Origin: an uncultured Oribacterium sp.
Lineage (GTDB): Bacteria; Bacillota; Clostridia; Lachnospirales; Lachnospiraceae
DNA: 34,295 nt
Assembly (NCBI GenBank): GCA_900770445.1
Contig: CAAGKO010000093.1
Span: 1 to 34,295 of the forward strand
Reading direction: 5' to 3'
Made by a program: the position numbers and the translations under genes. Under the pieces are notes generated by a model, which was given only the letters and a program-made list of their open reading frames with translations, made no database searches and was not told the DNA's origin. Each line of letters begins with the position of its first letter. The first letter of the stretch is position 1. Below are positions 23,852 to 31,105 of this stretch, piece by piece.

Positions 23852-26173
23852 ATGGTAACTTTATTTGATCGCGGCGTCATCCTCGATGCGGCGGGCAATG
23901 TTTCCGACGCCAGTGCGGCACCTTCCCAGGCGGTCGAGGCTGGTCGTCAGAAAACCATGGCCTATCGTATCCTGGCGGCCCACAATCACAGTGGCGACAT
24001 GCAGCATCTTGAGCTGAAGTTTGACAGCATGGTCTCCCCAGACAACAACTATGTCAATATCCTGCAGACGGCACGCGCATCCGGACTCACGAAGTTCCCG
24101 ATGCCGTATGTGCTGTCCAACTGCCACAACACCCTCTGTGCCGTCGGCGGTACGATCCTGGAGGACGACCATGCCTTCGGCTTATCCAATGCAGAGAAGT
24201 TCGGCGGTATCTTCGTGCCGCCTTATCGTGGCGTCCTCCACCAGTACATGCGTGAGAAGATGGCCGGCGGTGGAAAGATGATCCTCGGATCAGATTCGCA
24301 TACCCGTTACGGAGCCCTCGGCACGATGGGTATCGGTGAAGGTGGCGGCGAGCTCGTGAAGCAGCTGGTCGGCCATACCTATGACCTCGCCTATCCGAAG
24401 ATCGTCGGCGTGCGCCTCGCCGGAAGCCCGAAGCCGGGCATCGGACCGATAGATGTGGCTCTCGCACTGATTGCGAAGACCTTCACAAACGGATTTAATA
24501 AGAACAACGTACTCGAGTTTTTCGGTCCGGGTATCGGGAATCTCTCGATGGAGTACCGTATGGGCATCGACGTGATGACAACCGAATCGGCAGCACTCAG
24601 CTCCATCTGGTGCACCGACGAGAAGACGGAGACCTATCTCACCGAGCATGGACGTACGGCAGATTATCAGAAGCTCGAACCCGAAGCCGGTGCCTACTAT
24701 GACCGCTACATCGAGATTGATATGGATACGGTCGAATCGATGATCGCCCTTCCGTTCCATCCGAGCCATGCGATGCCGATCCGGGAATTCAAAGAGCATA
24801 TGGAAGAAGTGCTTCATGAAGTAGAAGCTGAAGGAAATAAGATCAAGGGGGAACATGGGGAACCGTTCAGCATCATGCAGCATGTGCATGACGGCGCATT
24901 CTATCCGGACCAGGCACTGGTTTCCGGCTGCGCCGGCGGACTGTTCGAGAACATCGTCGCCATCGCGGACATTCTCCGAGCACCACTGAACGATGCCGAG
25001 AACAATGCAGGCACCGATACCATCTATGGTATCCCGGGCAACGGCCTGAACCTGCACGTGAACCCGGCTTCCCTTCCGGTGATGGAGGACCTGATGCGTC
25101 AGGGCATCGGCTCAGAGCTGGCCATCGCGGGTGTTACGATGAGGCCATGCATCTGTGGGCCATGTTTCGGCGTGACGGATACGCCGGCAAACAACCAGCT
25201 GAGCATCCGGCATGTGACGCGAAACTACTCGACACGTGAGGGCTCGAAGCCTGGGCAGGGACAGATGGCGGCGGTATGCCTCATGGATGCGCGTTCGATC
25301 GCCGCAACGGTTCGAAACGGTGGTCGGCTGACGGCCGCGACCGAGCTTACGAACGTAAAGTACCGGAACCTTCATCATTATTTTAATGAGAAAATCTATG
25401 AGCATCAGATCTACGATAACTATGGTCATGCAGATCCGAAGGTCGAGCTCGTCAAAGGTCCGAACATCGCGGACTGGCCGGAGATGGCACCGCTGAAGCA
25501 GCATCTGCTTCTAAAGGTGGCCGGCTCCTATCAGGGCTCTGTCACCACCGATGAGCTGGTGCCATCTGGTGAAGCCAGCTCCTATCGCTCGAATCCGGAA
25601 AAGATTTCCGGCTTCACGATGATTTCACGTGATCCGCAGTATGTACCGACCGCCAAGGTGATTCGTGCCATCGAAGCGGCACCAAACCTCGAGCAGGCAC
25701 CGAAAACATCCCGGGATGCAGGTGATCCGAATGGCGTGACCTTCGGTTCCCTCATGGTGTCCGACCAGATCGGAGATGGCTCCAGCCGTGAGCAGGCGGC
25801 CTCCTGCCAGAAGGTACTGGGTGGCTTCGCAAACCTCGCGCAGGAATACTCTACCAAGCGCTATCGCTCGAACCTGATCAACTGGGGCCTGCTGCCGCTT
25901 CGCACAGAAGAAAAGCTGCAGCTTCCGGTCGGCAGCTATGTCTACATCGAAGGCATCCGAAGCCTCCTTCGAAGCGGCGCAAGTGAAGTCGAGCTGCATG
26001 TACTTGACAGCAGTATACAGGTAGAGAGTGAAGGAGATGTACGTGTATTGAATCCGGAAGAGCTGAAGGCACACAGCGTACAGATCATCCACGCAACGCT
26101 CGACACGCTGACGGAGGAGGAAAGAGAAATCCTCATGAGCGGATGTCTGATCAACCACTATAAAAACGACTGA
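23852..26173 (+). CDS. Aconitase-family hydratase, YbhJ-like (copy 2)
   Basis: 773 residues, paralogue of the 17028-19325 gene along its full length. Iron-sulfur Cys360, Cys435 and Cys438, DSH at 148-150, His92 and Arg457/Arg462 are in place. Like copy 1 it has GCAGG in place of the classical GSCTNS, but its swivel domain keeps GSSRE (643-647), whereas copy 1 has GSARE. The stretch between first and later Cys is longer and has an extra Cys (RPCICGPC). The two copies may therefore use different substrates or stereoisomers. AAGGAG lies 6 nt before ATG. Probably controlled by LysR 2 just upstream. Closed by its own terminator. Confidence 0.86.
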   Translation: MVTLFDRGVILDAAGNVSDASAAPSQAVEAGRQKTMAYRILAAHNHSGDMQHLELKFDSMVSPDNNYVNILQTARASGLTKFPMPYVLSNCHNTLCAVGGTILEDDHAFGLSNAEKFGGIFVPPYRGVLHQYMREKMAGGGKMILGSDSHTRYGALGTMGIGEGGGELVKQLVGHTYDLAYPKIVGVRLAGSPKPGIGPIDVALALIAKTFTNGFNKNNVLEFFGPGIGNLSMEYRMGIDVMTTESAALSSIWCTDEKTETYLTEHGRTADYQKLEPEAGAYYDRYIEIDMDTVESMIALPFHPSHAMPIREFKEHMEEVLHEVEAEGNKIKGEHGEPFSIMQHVHDGAFYPDQALVSGCAGGLFENIVAIADILRAPLNDAENNAGTDTIYGIPGNGLNLHVNPASLPVMEDLMRQGIGSELAIAGVTMRPCICGPCFGVTDTPANNQLSIRHVTRNYSTREGSKPGQGQMAAVCLMDARSIAATVRNGGRLTAATELTNVKYRNLHHYFNEKIYEHQIYDNYGHADPKVELVKGPNIADWPEMAPLKQHLLLKVAGSYQGSVTTDELVPSGEASSYRSNPEKISGFTMISRDPQYVPTAKVIRAIEAAPNLEQAPKTSRDAGDPNGVTFGSLMVSDQIGDGSSREQAASCQKVLGGFANLAQEYSTKRYRSNLINWGLLPLRTEEKLQLPVGSYVYIEGIRSLLRSGASEVELHVLDSSIQVESEGDVRVLNPEELKAHSVQIIHATLDTLTEEEREILMSGCLINHYKND

Positions 26174-26180
26174 TAAACGA

Positions 26181-26207
26181 AAAACCGCCGATGACCGGCG
26201 GTTTTTT
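26181..26207 (+). terminator. Intrinsic terminator of hydratase copy 2 (bidirectional shape)
   Basis: AAAACCGCCG (26181-26190), 5-nt loop, CGGCGG (26196-26201), TTTTTT. It also has an A run upstream, so it can serve the minus-strand AEC gene. Confidence 0.92.
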
Positions 26208-26252
26208 CCATACAGTTAAGCACCCTGTGCTTCATTTAAAAACGCAATCGTT

Positions 26253-26280
26253 CGTAATGGGGGGCAGACTCCATAAACTC
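26253..26280. repeat. Short intergenic repeat, copy B
   Basis: CGTAATGGGG...GACTCCATAAACTC, similar to the repeat at 10041-10067; the inner palindrome is damaged. It lies next to the stop codon of the AEC carrier gene. Confidence 0.45.
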
Positions 26281-26284
26281 AGGA

Positions 26285-27229
26285 TCAGATCAGTCCCAGC
26301 GTTTTCACAAGCCAGAGCCAGAAGGTGAGGGAAAACGCGCTGAAGAGCGTCGTCAGCATCACCACCGACGAAGTCAATGTCCCCTCGTGGTGCATGTTTC
26401 GCGCCATCACATAGCAGCTCACGGTCGTGGCAGAGCCGAGCATGACGAGAATCGCCACCAGCTTCTCGGCACGGAAGCCGAGCGCGACCGCCATCGGCAG
26501 AAAGAGCATATTGAAGCCGATGAGCTTCAGGAACGTGGCGCTGAAGGCCGGTCCGAGCTTCCCGAAGGCCTTCTTGAAGTCAAACATCGCGCCCATGGCC
26601 ATCAGGCCGAGCGGGGTGCCGAGCGCGCCCACCTTCGAGCAGGTCGTGATCAGGATCTTCGGCTGCGGGATACGGAGAAGCGACCAGAGAAGGCCCACCA
26701 GAATACCAATGATGATCGGATTCGTGACGATGCCACGGGCGGTCTTCGAGAGCGTCTTTTTATCAAGTCCCGTATTCTCCGGATCGGTCAGACTGAGTGC
26801 CACGACGGCCATCACATTATAAAGCGGTACCGCACCGATGATCATAAGCGGCGCCATGCCGGCCGTGCCATAGATATTTTCGATGAAGGCCACTCCGATC
26901 AGGGAGGCACTCGAACGGTACGCCGCCTGTACAAATTCGCCGCGCTCTGCATGATCATGGAGCAGCCGTGACAGAAGTGCGGCGATCATGACGCTCAGCA
27001 GCGTCGCGACGAAGCAGAATACGACGAAACGGGTATCCCAAGCTTCACGGATATCGAGTGCCGACACCTGCACAAACAGGTTCACCGGCAGTGGTATCAG
27101 AAATACAAACTTGTTTAACTTACTTGCAAAATCTGTATCAAGCCAGCCGATCTGGTGCAGCGCATAGCCCAGTACCATCATGAGAAAGATCGGCATCGTT
27201 GCATTAAGACTGAAGATCAGGTTTTCCAT
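26285..27229 (-). CDS. AEC-family carrier (auxin efflux carrier/malate permease type)
   Basis: 314 residues, almost entirely hydrophobic helices; about ten membrane segments in two halves as usual in the AEC family. Conserved parts include NKFVFLIPLPVNLFVQVS in the first half and GALGTPLGLMAMGAMF in the second. Bacterial members export or import carboxylates such as malate, malonate or citrate (MleP, MdcF). Its place in this region suggests a di- or tricarboxylate. An AAAGGA lies 13 nt before ATG, a rather long spacing; no better start was found. It may be read from the upstream PrpF gene or from its own promoter near 27366. Confidence 0.85.
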   Translation of the reverse strand: MENLIFSLNATMPIFLMMVLGYALHQIGWLDTDFASKLNKFVFLIPLPVNLFVQVSALDIREAWDTRFVVFCFVATLLSVMIAALLSRLLHDHAERGEFVQAAYRSSASLIGVAFIENIYGTAGMAPLMIIGAVPLYNVMAVVALSLTDPENTGLDKKTLSKTARGIVTNPIIIGILVGLLWSLLRIPQPKILITTCSKVGALGTPLGLMAMGAMFDFKKAFGKLGPAFSATFLKLIGFNMLFLPMAVALGFRAEKLVAILVMLGSATTVSCYVMARNMHHEGTLTSSVVMLTTLFSAFSLTFWLWLVKTLGLI

Positions 27230-27365
27230 AGAATTCTCTATATCCTTTCACATCATGCCCCGAAGGCTGTCCCCATGCGCTGATCCCGATTCCGGAAGCA
27301 TGCCCGATTCGGTCCGGCACAAGGAGCTGTCCCCTAGTATACGCCGACTTTTCTTCGATGGATAA

Positions 27366-27382
27366 TCGATATTTCATATCGA
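27366..27382. promoter_or_regulatory. Candidate operator TCGATAT-TTC-ATATCGA
   Basis: A perfect 7-bp dyad with 3-bp spacer, 137 bp upstream of the AEC carrier. Its GATAT/ATATC half-sites are those found at 19517-19568, so the two sites may share a LysR regulator. Confidence 0.5.
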
Positions 27383-27442
27383 AGTCATACAGACTGCTTA
27401 TACACTCTTTTTGATCTTCGTCATGAACGGCTCATGTTTTTC

Positions 27443-28591
27443 TTAATTTCTGACATAGACATACCCATCCATGATGCGGCGAGCCGTACGCTGGACCGCC
27501 ACACCCGGAACCTTCGCATCTGCCATGTCTTCTCCCTGTTTCTCAACCGTTGGAACCATGGTCATCACGCCGCTCGGATGTCCGATGCGAACTGTGGTCT
27601 GCCCTGGCTTCACCGGGGCGATCTGGTGCACGATCGTGCCATCCAGAAAGGCGGCAGTGGAAACCGAGCTGGCAGCAGTCAGTGGAATCGCTTTGTGGCA
27701 CTTAAAAACAGAAATGACCCGGGCACAGACATCCATCTTTTCTGCATTGACCGTTTTTCCCTCGATATCCGTAAAGCCGACCGGACTGGTCACGAAGCCG
27801 ACCTTCGGAACACCCGGCTGGTTGTCCGTCGCGTCTTTCAGATCCTTTGCAAAGCCCATCATCATACAAGCTGTACCACGAATCTTCTCAAGAAGCTCCA
27901 TCACCGGAAGATTTGCATTGATTTCTCCAGGAAGCTCGGTACCCTTCATGCCGATATCCTCTGCGCGTACCAGAACGATCGGGTTCGATACATCGATGAT
28001 GGTCGCCTCCAGCTTTCCGAAACCAGGAATATCCAGCACATCGATCACGTTTCCGGTCGGAAGGAGCTTGCCGGTTTTTGCGCCGGCAGGATTCAGGAAA
28101 TCCACCTTCAGTTCGGCAGCCGTTCCGTCGACACCTGCGATTTCACAGTCTCCATCCTGAGCGAAGGTATGGGTCTCCGGGTCGATCGGTACATCGACGT
28201 TGATATACTTATCTGTATTCTTATTCAGCATACGAACGGTGGTCACCGGTTCTGTGATGTCTACCATGCCCTCTTCCACCGCGAAGGCCGGAACCGCAGC
28301 CGTCATATTGCCGCAGTTTGACTTATAGTCTACCTGCTCCTTACCGACGATGACCTGACCGACCAGATACTCGATATCCACATCTGGCTCTTCCGACTTC
28401 CAGATGATGACGATTTTGTTGTTACTGGACACCGTACCGCCCATACCATCGATCTGCTTCGGATCCGGGCTGCCCATCGTCTGAAGGAAAATCTGATCCC
28501 ACTGCGCTCTATCTTCCGGAAGATCCTCTTTCTTGAAAAGACATCCCTTCGAGGTGCCGCCACGCATAAATACAGTTTTAAATTTTCTCAT
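27443..28591 (-). CDS. PrpF-family cis-trans isomerase/tautomerase (YbhH/GalD-like)
   Basis: 382 residues, diaminopimelate-epimerase-like fold. The N-terminal FMRGGTSKGCLFKKEDLP, the catalytic-Cys motif SNCGNMTAA (Cys93), SNPIVLV and the C-terminal HPSGVM define the PrpF family. Members isomerise tri- or dicarboxylic enoic acids: 2-methylaconitate (PrpF), 4-oxalomesaconate (GalD), and unknown substrates (YbhH). Beside hydratases and isocitrate dehydrogenases, an aconitate cis-trans isomerase role is attractive, as inference. AAGGAG stands 6 nt before ATG. It follows the dehydrogenase gene by 94 bp, with a short hairpin between, and is likely co-transcribed. Confidence 0.88.
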   Translation of the reverse strand: MRKFKTVFMRGGTSKGCLFKKEDLPEDRAQWDQIFLQTMGSPDPKQIDGMGGTVSSNNKIVIIWKSEEPDVDIEYLVGQVIVGKEQVDYKSNCGNMTAAVPAFAVEEGMVDITEPVTTVRMLNKNTDKYINVDVPIDPETHTFAQDGDCEIAGVDGTAAELKVDFLNPAGAKTGKLLPTGNVIDVLDIPGFGKLEATIIDVSNPIVLVRAEDIGMKGTELPGEINANLPVMELLEKIRGTACMMMGFAKDLKDATDNQPGVPKVGFVTSPVGFTDIEGKTVNAEKMDVCARVISVFKCHKAIPLTAASSVSTAAFLDGTIVHQIAPVKPGQTTVRIGHPSGVMTMVPTVEKQGEDMADAKVPGVAVQRTARRIMDGYVYVRN

Positions 28592-28627
28592 AGAAAACTC
28601 CTTGATGAAGATATACTCTATTTCGAA

Positions 28628-28659
28628 AGCGGCATCCTGTCGCTGCGAAGGATACCGCT
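28628..28659 (-). other. Intercistronic hairpin between dehydrogenase and PrpF genes
   Basis: AGCGG-ATCC pairs with GGAT-CCGCT (one mismatch, 12-nt loop) without a following T run. It may be a processing or stabilising structure. Confidence 0.35.
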
Positions 28660-28685
28660 ACCATGTTTATATAACCCGCGCCGAC

Positions 28686-29861
28686 TTAATGCTCGAGATG
28701 CTGGATGGTCTCGATGAGATAATCGGTGAATTCTGCTGCAGAGGCATCCTTCGTCTCTGTCGTTAACACGACCTTCCGCTCTGTTACGGTACAGATATCC
28801 AGCGCCTGATCCAGAATTGCCTTTCGATCACCATAGCCGATATGCGCCATCATCTCACCCATCGCGCGGATCAGTGAACATGGATTTGCGTAGTTTCCAC
28901 GACCGTGGCTCATAAGATACGGTGCCGTACCATGGATCGCCTCGAAGAGTGCATACTGATTACCGATGTTCGAACTGGATGCGGTCCCGAGACCACCCTG
29001 AAGCTCGGCTGCGACATCGGTTACGATATCACCATAGAGGTTTGGCAGTACGACGACCTGAATACCGGCATTGAACTCCGGATCCGTCATCTTCGCGGCC
29101 ATCGCATCGACAAGCTTGTCCTGAACCTCGATCTCCGGATATTCCTCTGCACCGATACGATGCACCGTTTTCAGGAAATTGCCATCCGCAAGCTTTACGA
29201 TATTTGACTTCGTAACGACGGTGACATTGGTCTTCCCATTCTTACGTGCAAACTCGAACGCCGCACGTGCGATGCGCTCTGCTCCTGGCTTCGTGCAGAC
29301 CTTGAAATCCACACCGAGATCCTCATTCACCTCGATACCCTTATTACCCCAGATATACTCGCCCTCGATATTCTCACGGAAGAAGGTCCAGTCGATGCCC
29401 TTGTCCGGCATCTTGATCGGACGTACAGCCGCGAAGAGGTTGAGACCTCTGCGAAGCAGGGAGTTTGCGGATACGAGGTTAGGATATGGATCACCCGGTC
29501 TCGGGGTCACGAAAGGTCCCTTTACGAGAACGTCACACTTCTTGCACTCCTCCATGACATCTGCCGGAAGAGACTCCATAAGCTCGGATCTACGCTCGAT
29601 CGTCATGCCAGGGATCTCATGAAGCTCTACACGGCCAGATGCGATCTCATCCTTCAGAAGCTCCTCTACCACGCGAACAGCCTGCTCCATGATGATCGGT
29701 CCGATACCATCACCCGGCAGGATGCCGACCTTGATATGTGAAAGCTTCGAGAAGTCCTTCACCTCACTATCCTGCTTCATCGCTTCGATTCGTGCATTCT
29801 CCGCACGAATAAGCTCCCCAAATCTGGCCTCTGCTGCTTTGATCTGCTCCTCAGTAATCAT
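28686..29861 (-). CDS. Isocitrate/isopropylmalate dehydrogenase family protein, divergent copy
   Basis: 391 residues, beta-decarboxylating dehydrogenase with an extra N-terminal helix of about 40 residues before the first strand (KVGILPGDGIGP). The substrate loop SANSLLRRGLNLFAAVRP keeps Ser131, Asn133, Arg137 and Arg147 of isocitrate enzymes, and FRENIEGEYIWG keeps Arg162 and Tyr169, but the surroundings and the cofactor stretch HGTAPYLMSHGRGNYANP differ from the copy at 20627-21676. It probably acts on isocitrate or a near relative; NAD or NADP preference cannot be told. The start at 29861 has AAAGGAG upstream; a longer frame to 30011 is unsupported. It precedes the PrpF gene and follows LysR 3. 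Confidence 0.85.
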   Translation of the reverse strand: MITEEQIKAAEARFGELIRAENARIEAMKQDSEVKDFSKLSHIKVGILPGDGIGPIIMEQAVRVVEELLKDEIASGRVELHEIPGMTIERRSELMESLPADVMEECKKCDVLVKGPFVTPRPGDPYPNLVSANSLLRRGLNLFAAVRPIKMPDKGIDWTFFRENIEGEYIWGNKGIEVNEDLGVDFKVCTKPGAERIARAAFEFARKNGKTNVTVVTKSNIVKLADGNFLKTVHRIGAEEYPEIEVQDKLVDAMAAKMTDPEFNAGIQVVVLPNLYGDIVTDVAAELQGGLGTASSSNIGNQYALFEAIHGTAPYLMSHGRGNYANPCSLIRAMGEMMAHIGYGDRKAILDQALDICTVTERKVVLTTETKDASAAEFTDYLIETIQHLEH

Positions 29862-29975
29862 CGTCTCTCTCCTTTTTGCCTTTTGCCTATAAAGGCGCTT
29901 TACGGTTACCATCTCTGAATGCTTCGTTTCATATATGCATTCTCTGTATATGAAAGTATAGCGGCGATGCTGTAT

Positions 29976-29986
29976 ATAGTAAAATA
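29976..29986 (-). promoter_or_regulatory. TATTTTACTAT motif upstream of the divergent dehydrogenase
   Basis: Lies in a strongly A/T-rich, partly symmetrical stretch (29951-30020) in the 224-bp gap before the dehydrogenase, about 115 bp before its start. The same 11-mer occurs at 16876-16886 before citD. Confidence 0.35.
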
Positions 29987-30085
29987 TATATAAAAATATA
30001 TACCTCATCACATTTTTTCTATATATAAGTCTGATAATTCACACATCACCATCGTTGGTATCTATGTAGCCTTCTGCCTGCTCAG

Positions 30086-30961
30086 TCATACCTTTATCTT
30101 TACATCATTTTCTATATAACGAATCAGTTTATCGACGACTGCCCGCCGGTTTTTCTCCTTCTTATAAATAAACCAGCTGTTCCGCGAAATCTGTTTACCG
30201 TCTTTCGTCAGGAGCGGTGTCAGTGTCAAATTATATTCATTTACGAAATTATCCGGAAGGAAGCAAAGAAGATACTTATTTCCTTCAGCAATGCTTCGAA
30301 AAGCAAATTCGATGTATCCGACATCCTCCGTCGGCTCCGGAAGCTCAGTGTCGAATCGATTCTTCCACCATTCTTCGATTTTTTCGGTGGTCTTCTGGTT
30401 CGTCTGATATGCCACTCTCTCCATCAAAGGCAGTCGAGCAAGGTCGACCGGTCCTCTCGTCACACAGTATGCAGCGGTATGGTCGATCAGATCGTGATAA
30501 ACATTGGCCGTATAATCCGAACGGATGAAGGCTACATCGAGTTTTCCTTCCATAAGCATCTCATAGAGCTGATTACTCTGCTTATTGATGACGCGAATGC
30601 TGATATTCGGATGTGCTGCAGTAAATGGATTCAGCACATCATAGAGCGAATATTTCGTATAGGTATACGCGGAGCCTATGATGATCGTTTCCTTATTCTG
30701 CTCCCGAAGCAGACGAAGCCCCTCCTGAATCTCGTTTTCAAGTTGAAGATGCTTCTCCGCCATCTGAAACAAAAACTCGCCCTCCTTTGTAAACGTCACG
30801 CCCTGTGGCGTCCGCTCTACGATCCGGCACGCGAGCTCCTCCTCCATCGACTGCAGCCGCTTCGTAATCGCCGACTGCGACTTATAGAGAAGCCCCGACA
30901 CCTTTGTGATGCTCGGATTCTGGTGCAGCTCGTAGATAATTCTCCAGTCACTATCCCGCAT
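30086..30961 (-). CDS. LysR-family transcriptional regulator 3
   Basis: 291 residues. Helix-turn-helix at 1-58 (SITKVSGLLYKSQSAITKRLQSMEEEL), then a LysR effector domain. The start at 30961 has AGGAGG 7 nt upstream; an ATG at 30994 lies inside a hairpin and is not favoured. It lies between the MatC-type carrier and the divergent dehydrogenase, all on the minus strand, and probably governs that block. The ribosome binding site is buried in a hairpin that also looks like a terminator, so its expression may be controlled at RNA level. Confidence 0.9.
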   Translation of the reverse strand: MRDSDWRIIYELHQNPSITKVSGLLYKSQSAITKRLQSMEEELACRIVERTPQGVTFTKEGEFLFQMAEKHLQLENEIQEGLRLLREQNKETIIIGSAYTYTKYSLYDVLNPFTAAHPNISIRVINKQSNQLYEMLMEGKLDVAFIRSDYTANVYHDLIDHTAAYCVTRGPVDLARLPLMERVAYQTNQKTTEKIEEWWKNRFDTELPEPTEDVGYIEFAFRSIAEGNKYLLCFLPDNFVNEYNLTLTPLLTKDGKQISRNSWFIYKKEKNRRAVVDKLIRYIENDVKIKV

Positions 30962-31011
30962 AAAAAGACCTCCTGCATGATGTCTAATTATCATAACATC
31001 ATGAAGGAGGT
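30961..31011 (-). promoter_or_regulatory. Hairpin joining a terminator and the hidden ribosome binding site of LysR 3
   Basis: ACCTCCTGCATGATGT (30968-30983) pairs with ACATCATGAAGGAGGT (30996-31011), 15 of 16 positions, 12-nt loop. On the minus-strand RNA the 3' arm contains the AGGAGG of LysR 3 and is followed by TCTTTTT, ending at the start codon. Confidence 0.75.
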
Positions 31012-31105
31012 TTCGACCAATACGAATCTTCTGATTTCTTATATTCGATTTTTCTTATGGAAAGACAAGCGCCCGTTCTTTCCTACATGATCATACTTAA
31101 CACGC

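Noticed and set aside
21876..26207. The similar CCGCCG/CGGCGG terminators at 21876 and 26181 as a mobile repeat
   Set aside because: The similarity is limited to the short GC stem and A/T flanks expected in any bidirectional terminator.
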